Of a DNA stretch of 64,000 bases, positions 39,137 through 50,100 are shown piece after piece. The notes beneath the pieces are model-generated. The model did no database searches. It was not told where the DNA came from and worked only from the letters and a program-made list of their open reading frames with translations. How positions within the stretch are numbered: position 1 is the stretch's first letter; each line of letters begins with the position of its first letter. A program made the translations under genes and the position numbers. This DNA is from Parietichytrium sp. I65-24A (taxonomy: Eukaryota > Sar > Bigyra > Thraustochytrida > Thraustochytriidae): assembly GCA_012862575.1 (NCBI GenBank), contig BLSF01000002.1, forward strand, positions 434,001 to 498,000, in the 5' to 3' direction.

Positions 39137-40600
39137 TTACTCGTAAGCTCTGTAGAATAGGATGAAGGCCATGTCGAAATCGCCTCCTCCATGAAGCTGG
39201 CCAATATCTTCTTCTTTACAGTTGGAGGCGGTCTCATCATCGAACACAACCCAATTGTCTCCGCTTTGTTTGACCCACGCCATGTAGTGGCCAGAATCTG
39301 AGGCCCTTCCTTTGTGAGTCGTCACTGCAAAGAGCTCGTAGGTGCCGCGGAAATCAGATGGGATCCCCACTCCGGCTGTTCTTCCGCTCTCTTGCATAGA
39401 CATCCGCATGGCCTCACGGAGCTCAGGATCATCGTTATCTTCCTCCATGGGATCCTCCTTTGCAGCGCCCTCGCCATTTTTGGCCATTTTATCACGGAGA
39501 TGCTTATCACGCGGGCCTTTGAGGATGCCTTGCAGTTCCTTGTCGCAAAAGTCAAAGACGTCCAGCTTGTGCGCGAACTTGACCGGCTTGAGAATCTTAC
39601 AGTTGACACCTTGATGATCTCTGCTATCTGGTGTGCGCTTCCAGAAGAACCGATTCAATTGAACGGTAAGGTACTGAGGGAGACGATTGATACGACGGGT
39701 TTGCTTAAAAAGGGCGTTGCGGCCCAGTACATCAGAGTTCTTTTCAATTTCTGACTCGAGCCCGAGCTTCAGACCTTGCTCCAGGGTGGCAACATCTGAG
39801 GTGATGGTGCACACCAGCCTGCGCTGCACATCAGTTCCGTCTTTGACTGGCTCATCCTCACTTTCCATGCACTTCATCTCAGTGGAGAAGTCTATGCCGA
39901 ACAGTGCCTCAATTGCATTTTTCGTGCTGCCGAGGCTCATGTTCTTTGGTGCGACCGTAAGTCTGCTGCTGAGCGCGCTGAGCAACTCGTTAAAGAATTC
40001 GTCCGCGTCCTGCTGAGCGTATCCACCGCGAGGGGTTTGTTCAGCAAAGCGCGGAAATACTGCTCTGATGACCGAGACAAACTGGTGAGGAGTGACGTAA
40101 GTGTCTGACTTGTCCATGTCGTTGTAAAGGTTCTTCAAAGACACCACCACCTGCTCCGACATATCTCCGCGGCTTCCGCCAGGCGCAGCCTCGAGCGACT
40201 CTCTGAGCTCCGGGATAGCCCTGAGGCACTGAACCACGGAGTTGAGGTAGCAAGTGTTGCCCAAATTTGACAAACCGGGGGGGTCCACTGCCGCCACCTT
40301 TTGTTTGTCCTGGGTGGTCATGTCTTCCACAAAGATAGTTTTCTCCTCTGGAGGTTTTGGGATCCCGGTGGAGGTGCCCATCATCGCGACGAGCACATTG
40401 TCCTTCCACGGCAGCCTGGCCAGGTCCTGGTCGTCCTTCAGTGTCCCTTTCCACAGGTCCTTGGCCATCACCTTCTGTCGCTCCACTGGCACCCCGGTCA
40501 GGCCGTAGATCACCTCCTTTAGCGCGACGGCACCCTTTTTCGGGTCTACCTCGACATCGTCGAAAACCTGCTTGTTCCACTTGAGCTTGATCGTGCACAT
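39137..40600 (-). CDS. USP14: Ubiquitin carboxyl-terminal hydrolase USP14/Ubp6
   Basis: A 487-residue proteasome-associated deubiquitinase that trims ubiquitin chains from substrates docked on the 19S cap. Residues 1-75 form a ubiquitin-like domain (MCTIKLKWNKQVFDDVEV at the start), which in the family binds the proteasome. The USP catalytic domain begins at about 108. The Cys box GLSNLGNTCYLNSVVQCL has the nucleophile at Cys117, and QQDADEFFNELL is the QQDAxEF segment. The His box SGHYMAWVK has the general base near His438, followed by NWVVFDDE with the third catalytic residue. The length matches human USP14 (494) and yeast Ubp6 (499). Start ATG at 40600. The gene is tail-to-tail with the DOCK-like gene (135 bp apart). 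Confidence 0.95.
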   Translation of the reverse strand: MCTIKLKWNKQVFDDVEVDPKKGAVALKEVIYGLTGVPVERQKVMAKDLWKGTLKDDQDLARLPWKDNVLVAMMGTSTGIPKPPEEKTIFVEDMTTQDKQKVAAVDPPGLSNLGNTCYLNSVVQCLRAIPELRESLEAAPGGSRGDMSEQVVVSLKNLYNDMDKSDTYVTPHQFVSVIRAVFPRFAEQTPRGGYAQQDADEFFNELLSALSSRLTVAPKNMSLGSTKNAIEALFGIDFSTEMKCMESEDEPVKDGTDVQRRLVCTITSDVATLEQGLKLGLESEIEKNSDVLGRNALFKQTRRINRLPQYLTVQLNRFFWKRTPDSRDHQGVNCKILKPVKFAHKLDVFDFCDKELQGILKGPRDKHLRDKMAKNGEGAAKEDPMEEDNDDPELREAMRMSMQESGRTAGVGIPSDFRGTYELFAVTTHKGRASDSGHYMAWVKQSGDNWVVFDDETASNCKEEDIGQLHGGGDFDMAFILFYRAYE

Positions 40601-42015
40601 CTTTGCTGTCCTCTTTGTAGCCTACTACTCCTTCACTCTCTGGTCTCTGGTCTCGGCGGCGGTTGAGCTCCGATCCTCTGCCGCAGCTACCTTGTCCCGT
40701 GCGCGAATCACACTTTTCACAACACCACAGCGCACTCGCCCCTCTCTCTGCTCTCTTTGCGCCCTCTCTCTCTCTCTATCTATCTATCTCTCTCTCGCCA
40801 CTGTTCCGCGACTTGGCGCCGTGGGTGAGTCAAGGCTGAGGGAGAGTGATGTTATTGAAAACAACAACTTGGTCTGCTGCGAATTCGCAGCGATTCTCTG
40901 AGAGTATCTATCCATAACTATATCTATCCGCTCGATGGTTGCATGTCATGTCATGTCATATGCAGAATGATAGCAATGATCATTCGAAGGTTAGTTCATG
41001 ATCATGCCTTACCAGCCGAGATAGACTAGCCAATAGGAAGGAGCTCTTAGTGTATCTACAGGTATCTAGCTTCCTTCTTGTTCGCCAAGGTGGACAAGGT
41101 GGGTTCAAGTATGTTCAAGTGCATTACAGTAACTACATTAGAGAACTGAGTACCGCATGGTACGTAGAGCTTAGTAACCGTGAAAAAATTCTATGCCCTC
41201 TTGATCCCTTTGCACCTCTTCCACGGGGACAAGATGTGGTGGTACAAGGACACACAAGTCAAGCCCAGTACACCCACGATGGACTGCGGCGCACAGAACG
41301 TTCGCACCAGAAGGCTGTCGTTGAAATGTCCTTTGTACTTCCTCTTTCAGTATTCTGCTAATACCTGGAACCAGTAAGTATGACAGCATTGGCAAGTCCA
41401 TGTCACGCCCATTCCACGGTATGGGGTCTGTGCTGGAGGGCTTTGCAGGAGAATGTTTTCTGGCGCAGCTCCGTTAGAAGGGTGCTGTCCTTCTTTGAAA
41501 ATCTGTAGACCTGTTTATCTTCAACCTGCTCTAAACCATGTGTCAGAGATAAAGTTTCGTTACAAAAACTTACACTCATCGAAAGAGCGTGCGAGAGGTC
41601 AAGAACAGGCAGTTCCCGTGATTGAAGACTTTCCACTTCATCTTTGCGCGTGGTCACCACGTTACTTGGCAAGCTCAGTGGACTTTTACGGGAGCCAGTT
41701 TTGTAATGATTTGGCAAAAAGTATCCACCATGCCACTAGTAGAAGTCCTCTTTCTGTCTTCTTTTAAGGTGTATTTTATCACTCTTTCATCTTCACCTCC
41801 GATCTTTAATCATCTTTCTCATCCCAGTAGCCATCGCCCTGCTTCCTGTTTGGTCATGCTCACAAAGTGTGCTAATATTCGTACCCTTTTCACTCTAGCG
41901 AGTCGAGCCTCGCATCCGGCACCAATTCTGCCGAAGTCGACGCAGGGTTGTCTGTTGCCAAGGGTGTTGCAAGCTCACTTGAAAGCAACAAGTTTCGGTA
42001 CCTGGTCACACGTGT
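40601..42015. other. Gene-poor region upstream of USP14
   Basis: A (CT)n/(CTAT)n leader lies at about 40755-40800, GA-rich on the USP14 coding strand. No supported gene follows. Minus-strand frames at about 41171-41401 and 41403-41717 have residual protein-like composition but no motif I can name. They could be remains of a decayed gene or transposon. An ACTGAGTACC word lies near 41145. Confidence 0.4.
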
Positions 42016-42611
42016 CATCAAATCAAATCAAATCAAATCAAAGCAAAGCAAATCAAAGCAAATCAAATCAAATCAAAGCAAATCAAAGCAAAGCGAGGTT
42101 TACAAAACAAAGCAAAGCAAAGCAAAGCAAAGCAAAGCAAAGCAAAGCAAAGCAAAGCAAAGCAAAGCAAAGCAAAGCAAAGCAAAGCAAAGCAAAGCAA
42201 AGCAAAGCAAAGCAAAGCAAAGCAAAGCAAAGCAAAGCAAAGCAAAGCAAAGCAAAGCAAAGCAAAGCAAAGCAAAGCAAAGCAAAGCAAAGCAAAGCAA
42301 AGCAAAGCAAAGCAAAGCAAAGCAAAGCAAAGCAAAGCAAAGCAAAGCAAAGCAAAGCAAAGCAAAGCAAAGCAAAGCAAAGCAAAGCAAAGCAAAGCAA
42401 AGCAAAGCAAAGCAAAGCAAAGCAAAGCAAAGCAAAGCAAAGCAAAGCAAAGCAAAGCAAAGCAAAGCAAAGCAAAGCAAAGCAAAGCAAAGCAAAGCAA
42501 AGCAAAGCAAAGCAAAGCAAAGCAAAGCAAAGCAAAGCAAAGCAAAGCAAAGCAAAGCAAAGCAAAGCAAAGCAAAGCAAAGCAAAGCAAAGCAAAGCGA
42601 GGTTTACAAAG
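42016..42611. repeat. (AAAGC)n satellite array, about 98 uniform units, with a degenerate left edge
   Basis: Positions of about 42108-42598 are an essentially perfect pentanucleotide AAAGC array (about 490 bp). A mixed AAATC/AAAGC array at 42018-42095 lies to its left. The two blocks are separated by AAGCGAGGTTTACAAA, and the same word follows the right end (about 42594-42610). Because 5 x 3 = 15, every frame is open: the plus strand reads KQSKA repeats and the minus strand LLCFA repeats. These long frames are a by-product of the repeat and are not called as genes. Confidence 0.95.
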
Positions 42612-42731
42612 CCAAGATGTATTGCTGCGCACTGCCTACGGTTTGTCATCGCGTCAACATGAATTTTCATAGCCTCGCCCGGTTCATCCCGGTTCTCCTC
42701 GAACGTGTTTTGTTTAGCAAAATTAGTAGAA

Positions 42732-42831
42732 TGCTTGGCTGGGTCCAAAGAATAGCTCACTGATCACGTACAAGAGAATTTTGCTTGGCTGGGTCCAAAG
42801 AATAGCTCACTGATCACGTACAAGAGAATTT
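42732..42831. repeat. 50-bp perfect tandem duplication
   Basis: Two adjacent identical 50-bp units begin at TGCTTGGCTGGG (42732 and 42782). No third copy is present. It lies 130 bp right of the AAAGC array, so the region seems prone to replication slippage. Confidence 0.9.
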
Positions 42832-44284
42832 TGCGGAGGTCGGGACCCTTGTTTTGTGGTACCGGTTAGGAAGTATGCGGAAGTCGCAAAGTTGCCAAGG
42901 TTTTGGAACAAAGACTGTTGGCTATGCAGGACCGCGAGTACGTGATGTTCTTCTGCACGCTAAGAAATTTCGCAACGCGCATTCGGCAGCTCAGAAACAC
43001 AATGGCAGAGGAGGAAAAAAGTGTCCGAGCAGGCAGTACAACGCAAACGAGTTACTGGCGCCGATCTCCTGAAGCCGCCCACGCGGAAGACGGTTGCAGA
43101 AACCAACGCCTCGGACTTGACAACTTGAACTTGGCAGTGAGGACTCGGCACAGCTCGGCCTATTTCCGCACGGACATGCAGGGTCCGCCTGGCGCGTTGA
43201 GGTAGAACCTCACCCTAGGTTCGAGAACATTATGCGCATGCACTGCTCGTCAACAGCAAGGATTTGTGCTTTCTCAGCACCTCCTACTTTCGGTCACAGC
43301 CAAGAGTACATTTGGGACCGAGTTGACAGACAGAGTTGACATCATTGCCAATGCGAAACAGCGGGGCTGACGATGATCATGATCGAACGGCGCATTGAGG
43401 TCTCGCGCCCTCTCACGCTCTCGCCATCCCGCCCGCCTCATATCGCCTCATTGCCTCATCGCTCAGCGCTGCGTGGCTGTGGGCAAAAGAAAGTCCATCC
43501 CTACTTGCTCGAGTTTCTCACCGTCCACCATTTGCATCAATTTGCATCAATTTGCATCAAAACAAAGTAGGAAAACTCCAGCAGCACCAGCACAGACGCT
43601 GGCGAAATCGACGAAATTGAATGCAGCAACTATAACTTTTAATGGAGTTGATTGATTGTTTTAAAGCTTGAAATTTGCGAGGAGAAAGAGAGAGAGAGAA
43701 AGAGCACACAAGTGCGAGCACCGGCAAGTGCTTCCGGCATCTTCCGGCTCAAGAAGCCCTTCACTAGTACTGAGTACTATGCACATCCCAGTCTTCCCAG
43801 TCACAGTCAGTATTAGTGCCGGTATGATACAAGCACCGGCACCCTGTCACCACTAGTCTCGAAACAAACTATTCTGTAAATTCTCCTATTACTTCTCTTG
43901 GAAACGAAGAAGGATGGCCGTGACAAAGGAAAACACAACAAAAAACTAACACTGTTAAAAAAAATGGAAAGAAACTAAGAAAACAGAGCTTCTCTGTCCA
44001 TGCCATCTTCGTCTCTCCCGTGTGGCACCGAGGTCCTATCTAACTCACTGTACCGTTACTGTTCTCCACATGATGCTAGCTAGCAGCAAACGCGGCAAAG
44101 TCCAGGACCCTACGACCTTACGCGGCATCCAGCCTCTACCATACGAGCGACTACAACCTCGTACTGCTCGGCCCACGCATCCGCCAGGCGAAGTAGGTGC
44201 TTCGCGAAGTCGACCATCTACCACGCTCGGTAGCGGACCGAGTAGCCCGGGCGGCCTCCTCACATCTCTCTCATGCTATCTCAT

Positions 44285-44317
<33 letters not shown>

Positions 44318-44607
44318 ACTCTAGAGTCAATAGTAGAGCAAGTCCCTCGCGCAGAGGGAAGGAGGGTAACAGTAGGGGATATGCGAGGCGACGGTAGAGA
44401 GAGAGTAGAGAGAGATTGCTTGATCAAGATTGATTTCACAGTTAATCAAGAGAGATTTGACACCCAAGTCTTTGCAAGAGGAAGAGAATCTCTCAATCAC
44501 TCATCACCATCCGGAACTTCGTCGGCAGACTCCAAACCGGACAGAGCGAGCACGGAGCGCAGCGTGGCATCGAGAGAAGGAAGTAAAAGACAAGGGTAGA
44601 GAAGAAG
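42832..44607. other. Gene-poor region upstream of the HPPD-like gene
   Basis: No gene is supported; frames near 42903-43205 start from TTG and show no motif. Landmarks are three copies of TTTGCATCAA (about 43531-43562), an AGTACTGAGTACT palindrome near 43766-43778, and a (CT)n run at about 44285-44316. GTGCCGGTA and CACCGGCAC words occur near 43816-43842. The last 200 bp before 44608 are GA-rich. Confidence 0.45.
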
Positions 44608-46695
44608 ATGAACGTCGAACTGGACGGTCGCGACCATGGGTGCGAGTTCCACCACGTGCAGCTGTACACCGACAGCTTGCAACCGATGGAATTCTACAAG
44701 GAGCTGGAAAGCAAGCTCAACTCCCTGGCAGGGAAGGGCAGCTTCGACCCTTTCACAGGAGGCATGAAGTTTTTGCAGCCAAACGCACTCCACACTCGCG
44801 TGCTAGAGGGAAGGAAGGTCTGGGACAACCTCTGCAAAGAGTCCGGTGTTCCTACCGTGGCCCCAGAATCTTTCAGCCCTGCTGGTCAAGACATTGTGGA
44901 ACAAATGATTGTCGGACTTGGCTGGCGAGTGTGCGCAGAGTACGTCGGCGCCAAGACTCGCTCAGTGCTCGTCACTTCACAAGACGCAAAAGGTGTCAAG
45001 ATGGTGGTCACCGCTGCAATCGAGCCAAAGGGCGATGCGGAAGAGATCTACGATCACTTCGACATCAAGCACTGGCAGAGATACCGAGACTGCCACAATG
45101 GCGTTCAGGGAATCGGCGTGTTGGGTTTCGAGCTGCCGTCGGAGAAGGCAATGCAGGGGGTGCTCGAGCGCTACCAGAAACTCCATCCAAAAATGCTTCA
45201 GGGAGTCAAAAAGTACGAAGATACTCGCGAGGTCGCTGACCCTCTGACTGGCGAGAAGAGCACCATTGTGTTGGGCCAGATCACTGTTCTCGAGGCATTT
45301 GCTTATTACAAGAAGGACAAGGAGGATGGAGAGGTAGACCAGGGTACTTTGCTTCGCTTCGTATTCAGGTCCGGTTCATACGGATCCCGTGAAGGCTTTG
45401 GAAATCCGCAGGGAGTCTTGCCAGGCTTGGAAGACGTATTTGCTGATTTTGACGGAACTTCCATCCCAGCCTACGCTGACCACTGGGTTTCAAATGTGGT
45501 TAGCCGCACCTCTTTCCTCGACACTCTGGAAGATGTGCTCGGGTTCACCACGAAGGTTGACTTCAACGCCGGGGTTGTAGCCGCCGGTCAGGCTAGAATC
45601 GAGTCCACAGTCACTGGAAACAATTCTTCAAACATGAAGAAACTTTGCGGCTCCGACGAGGTACTCCGCGACCAATCGCAGATCTACTTGCCGATCAACA
45701 ACGCTCTTTCCGAGGTCGGTCACGTGCATTTGTTCCTTAAGGAGATTGGACAGGGAGTTCAGCATCTTGCTAGCCGTGTGAAGGACCTCGTCGGCTTTAT
45801 TGAGCGCGTCAACAACTACCGTTTGATGACTGGCCGCGGATTCTCTTTCTTGCGCATCCCTCGCTCGTACTACGGTCGCCTGGCTCCGGCTGATCTTGAA
45901 AAAATTGGGGTTTCGTCCGAGCATGCCGTCAAGCTCGTGGACGAGCTTGTGTCTGCTAATCTCTGCACTCTTACTGGGATTATCGATCTCGATATTGGCG
46001 ACGAAGCCATCGAAAAAGCTGTTTCCGCAGCTGGTGTGGAAGGCGACCTCGCCGAGATCACCAAAATTGTGCGTCGCGCTCGCTACAGCAACTTGTACTC
46101 CCTCCTTCGCGACCACTTTGACGAGGAGACCTACCTACAGGTCGTTCGCAACCAAGTCCTTGTAGATATCCAGGCGAATGACATCCTCTTCCAGATCTTT
46201 ACCTGCAATATTATGCAGCGCAAGCTCGGAGTCGAAGCGCCGTTTCTTGAGTTTATTCAGCGCGTGTGCAGCCAAAAGACTCTCCCTGATGGATCGTGCG
46301 CCCCAATCAAACCGGGTTGTGGTGGATTCGGAATTCGCAACTTCCTCACGTTGTTTCTCTCTATTGAGGTTACCAAAGCCATGGACGACGTTGAGAGGGC
46401 AATTCAGGCCGGTGACGCCGATGGCGAGCGCAAGGCCCGTGCGCGCGTGGACCTCTTCACGAGACAGCTCGAGGAGTCCAACCCAATTCTCACCGATATC
46501 GCGGATGCCATGACCGCAGAAGGCGACGCGCTGGATGAGATCACTGCCCACAAGAAGCGAGCAGCCCAGGACCTCGTCAAGATTGCGGAGCTCGAAGCTC
46601 TCGCAGCCAAGAGCGCTACCCTCAAGCTCGAAGGCAACAAGAAGCTGCAAGCTCTTTCTGAGCGCTACTCCCAACTCATGGAGGAGTTCAAGTGA
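44608..46695 (+). CDS. Enlarged 4-hydroxyphenylpyruvate dioxygenase-like protein
   Basis: HPPD converts 4-hydroxyphenylpyruvate to homogentisate in tyrosine catabolism, using Fe(II). This single-exon protein has 695 residues against about 390-440 in the family. The three iron ligands are all present in family context: His292 in ADHWVSN, His386 in GVQHLASRV and Glu548 in FLEFIQR. Other matches are FSFLRIPRSYYGRL (family FLSVPSTYY), ILFQIFT (LLQIFT) and the helix GGFGIRNFLTLF (GFGAGNFNSLF). The N-terminal VOC half (HHVQLYTD at about 15) is longer than usual. About 60-70 extra residues lie between SYYGRL and ILFQIFT, and a helical, coiled tail of about 115 residues follows the C-terminal helix. 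The usual active-site words PINEPA and QEYxxYxxGxG are altered (PINNALSEV, HLFLKEIGQG), so the substrate may differ. The third-base C preference suggests high expression. Confidence 0.75.
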   Translation: MNVELDGRDHGCEFHHVQLYTDSLQPMEFYKELESKLNSLAGKGSFDPFTGGMKFLQPNALHTRVLEGRKVWDNLCKESGVPTVAPESFSPAGQDIVEQMIVGLGWRVCAEYVGAKTRSVLVTSQDAKGVKMVVTAAIEPKGDAEEIYDHFDIKHWQRYRDCHNGVQGIGVLGFELPSEKAMQGVLERYQKLHPKMLQGVKKYEDTREVADPLTGEKSTIVLGQITVLEAFAYYKKDKEDGEVDQGTLLRFVFRSGSYGSREGFGNPQGVLPGLEDVFADFDGTSIPAYADHWVSNVVSRTSFLDTLEDVLGFTTKVDFNAGVVAAGQARIESTVTGNNSSNMKKLCGSDEVLRDQSQIYLPINNALSEVGHVHLFLKEIGQGVQHLASRVKDLVGFIERVNNYRLMTGRGFSFLRIPRSYYGRLAPADLEKIGVSSEHAVKLVDELVSANLCTLTGIIDLDIGDEAIEKAVSAAGVEGDLAEITKIVRRARYSNLYSLLRDHFDEETYLQVVRNQVLVDIQANDILFQIFTCNIMQRKLGVEAPFLEFIQRVCSQKTLPDGSCAPIKPGCGGFGIRNFLTLFLSIEVTKAMDDVERAIQAGDADGERKARARVDLFTRQLEESNPILTDIADAMTAEGDALDEITAHKKRAAQDLVKIAELEALAAKSATLKLEGNKKLQALSERYSQLMEEFK

Positions 46696-47139
46696 ACAAA
46701 CATCGGCGCTGAGAACCAACCTCGTCTGTTGACCCCCCTTGTGAATGAACCGCTGCAAATTATCTGAACTGACGGCTGACTTATCGAATCAGTTCTTAAT
46801 TTATCTAAATTCTAATCATCATCTTTTCTGTCACTGGTCAACCAGCCCTCGTTGAGACTCCTTTTTCTTCTTCAAACTTTCTTGATGCGCCAATCTTGTT
46901 TCTCGCGGAGTCGAGTCCCGGTTCTACCAGTCTGCTACTATATCGGTTAGGACTGGAGACCTATCTTCAAAAAACAAGTGAGACAGTCAGGGGCGCTGTT
47001 TCAGGGAGAGTTGTGAACGCGGCGAGAGAGGTGAGAGGCTGCGATGTGCAGTAACTGAGAACTGAGAACTGAGAACTGAGAACTGAGAACTGGGAGCGAG
47101 AGCATCAGAAACGCCAGCGGAGCGATACATGGGCGGAGG
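46696..47139. other. Intergenic with ACTGAGAA tandem repeat before the Fused kinase
   Basis: About 440 bp without a gene. About five and a half copies of ACTGAGAA run from 47049 to 47093, ending 46 bp before the kinase ATG. The unit is close to the ACTGAGTAC word seen in other upstream regions. Confidence 0.6.
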
Positions 47140-50100
47140 ATGAAGCGCGAGAAGAGCCTCGGAGACTATGTGGTGCTGAATCTAATTGGGGAGGGGTCAT
47201 TTGGCAAAGTGTACCGCGGAAGGAGGCGGTTCACCGGGCACGTGCTCGCCCTCAAGCTCATCTCCAAGCACGGCAAGTCTGAGCGGGAGCTGCGCAAACT
47301 ACGGATCGAGATCGAGATTCTGCACACCCTGGACCACCCGAATATTGTACTGCTGCTCGATGCCTTTGAAACAAGTAAGTAGAGCGTTGAGGTTTTTTGG
47401 ATTGCGACACCAGGGCGATTACTAACAAGGGCGCGGTGTGGTCATCGTTTTATGGCGCTCATAGAAAACGAGTTCTGCGTCGTGACGGAGTTCGCTCAAG
47501 GGGATCTGTTTCAACTTCTGGACGACGACAAGAAAATTCCCGAGCCCCAAGTGCAAAACATTGCAAAGCAACTTGTCCATGCCTTATATTACCTACATTC
47601 GCATCGTATCATACACCGAGACATGAAACCTCAAAATAGTAAGTCCTTTCAAAACGACAAGACGGTGCTTTCGCGAGTTGGCTAATTTTTCCTCTCACAG
47701 TCTTGATTTGTGCGGAAGGGAAGGTGAAATTATGTGATTTCGGATTCGCTCGAGCACTCTCCGCTAAAACAGTCATGGTAACCTCCATCAAGGGCACCCC
47801 GTTGTACATGGCGCCTGAGCTCGTTAGAGAGCAGCCTTATAATCACACTGCAGATCTGTGGTCCTTGGGTAAGTTTCGAGTGTTTGGCTGCGGTACATTC
47901 GTCGACCATGTATTCACTCACTAAGGGTTTCCTTCGCCAGGAGTCATTTTATTCGAGCTTTATGTCGGGCAACCGCCATTCTACACAAACAATATATACA
48001 CGTAAGTTGCTATTGGGAGAAATTTCATTGTGAAATCTCATGTCGGCGCGAATGCTAACCTTCCTCCCATCGCGACAATCAGATTGATTAATCTGATTGT
48101 AAAGAACGAGGTGAGGTACCCCTCGGACTGCTCCCAAGTATTTCGCAGCTTTCTGCAGGGTCTCTTGACGAAGGACAACCGTGCTCGGCTTCAGTGGCCA
48201 AAGCTTCTGGACCATCCCTTTGTACGCGAGACAGACGCGGAACGAGTTGCCCGTCTTTCCCAAGAGAGCAAATCCCAATACAACCCCCGGTTCCGACTGA
48301 AGGCATTCTTATCAAAACCGGACGCACTGTCCGAAAAAAGCAAGCAAGAGAATCATGTTCCAAAGGGCGCCAATAGCGCAGATTCTGCTTCAAAGAGCGA
48401 GAATCACCCAAACGATTCACACCACAGAGGTCGACGGAGTGCCCCTTTGAGTCCGCGAAAGTTTTCGGGCAGCATTCATGATGGAGGTGCTGCCGACTAC
48501 GATCCGGACGAAGAAGAAGGCGGAGTAAAGCCAATCCGGAGAAACACAATAGGCGACCTTGATTCGAACACCACTCCGAAGCACGCGCCTGTTGAGGAGC
48601 AGTCCTACGATAAAATAGAGGGGATAACCGTCTCGCCTCGGTCAAAGTCATCGGCCCGAAACGGGGAAAAGGATGACGATGCTCAAAATTCGCATCGAGT
48701 CAAGACTGCAGAGTGGGCAAAACTAGAATCTGCAGCCCTTGGGCCTGACGCCGATGCCATGCGAGGAGATGTGCGGATTCTGCAAGAAGTACTGCAGGCG
48801 ATAAATGACCTCGTGTCGTCGCAAAACAACGCGGTTGCGCCAACTTCTGAGCAGCAAGCAGTTCTTGTGACTTGTTCCAGGCATGCATTGCGCACGATTG
48901 TTGCGCTCGCGTCAACTTCCAGAGACTTTGCCGACCTCGGAAAAAAGGACGACATCATGCTGGAACCAGAAATTTTGACAGCTCTTTTTCATCTCTTGGA
49001 TGTGATGGTTATCAAAAACCGGGCAACAATTCCATTCCACTCGAACGAGTGGCGTGAGGAATGCCTTCACGCAACACGCTGTGTTCTACGTGAGCGGATG
49101 AGGGTCTATTCTCCGGAGAGCCCGAATCCACAGTTACTGGAACAGTGCCTCCGAGCATTCCAGTACTCCACTATACTTCTGGATGACTTGATCCAGCAGT
49201 TGAACCAAGCTTCCACAAGAGCCACAAAATTGGAGGAAAACCCTGCTCTGGTTCTCATTTCAAGCGCGCTCAAGTGCTGTATGTTGATCGTCACTTTTTG
49301 TATCGGTTTCACACCAAAACTGTGGGCCAAGGTGATTCCTCTTTCACTTGGGCGAAACGCAACCAGCCTACCGGAGCTCCTGGCGCTTTTGCTGGACAAA
49401 CTGGGCAAGGCTCTGCGAGAAGATAGCGGAGGCGACCACAAGTTGGTTCATGATGACGAAGAGGCCGCGGCCAGGGATGGTGCCTCCAACAGGAGGCGGG
49501 GCCAAGCTCAGGCGCGTGGGTCGAAAAGGAGTCCATGGGAGCCTCCAAGCCGTCTTGCAAAGTTGACAATACGCCTCATAGCTATGCTCGTTCATCCTGT
49601 GAACGTAGGGGACGCAATAGCAAACTTGGAGACTTTTCCACTCATGTCGCCACGACAAAGCTCGGCGAGCGAGAGTCGAGAGGATGGGTCGGAGTGGGAC
49701 AGAACCAGACTCGATCCAGACTGCTTTCACGCTCTCACAGAGAAGGCAAAGCACGCCGAGTACGCTCTCAGCTTGGGCAACTCACTTCGTCAAGTGGTGG
49801 CCGAAGTACTCTACAGCAAGGTACCATCCGCTTTGAACCTGATGCTGGACCGAATCCTCCTGGACGGGGACGGAGATGACTCTTTAGCTCTGGAAAGCTT
49901 GAGAACTTTGAGCTTGAAAGACATTCTTCGCATATTGGCTCACGTCTGCACTATCTCAGTTGACATCTCTTTTCGAATAGCTGGGTCGCAGCCTCTCCTC
50001 GATACACTGTTGCGAATAAGCGGACAGAAGAAGGAAGATGGGTCACTTGCAATGGTGGTACTCTCCATCCTGTGTCGACGAAGACTGCTGAATGTTTCAA

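Noticed and set aside
41171-41717. Minus-strand frames with some protein-like texture, considered as a transposase remnant (piggyBac-like words)
   Set aside because: Only vague resemblance, no catalytic triad, no terminal inverted repeats or target-site duplication found by eye.
41622-42662. Long open frames (KQSKA on the plus strand, LLCFA on the minus strand) through the pentanucleotide array
   Set aside because: They arise because a stop-free 5-base unit is open in all frames; no flanking protein-like sequence supports a gene.
46905-46930. GAGTCGAGTCCCGGTTC considered as a tRNA T-arm
   Set aside because: No matching acceptor, D-arm or anticodon arm around it; no tRNA gene was found in the window by eye.
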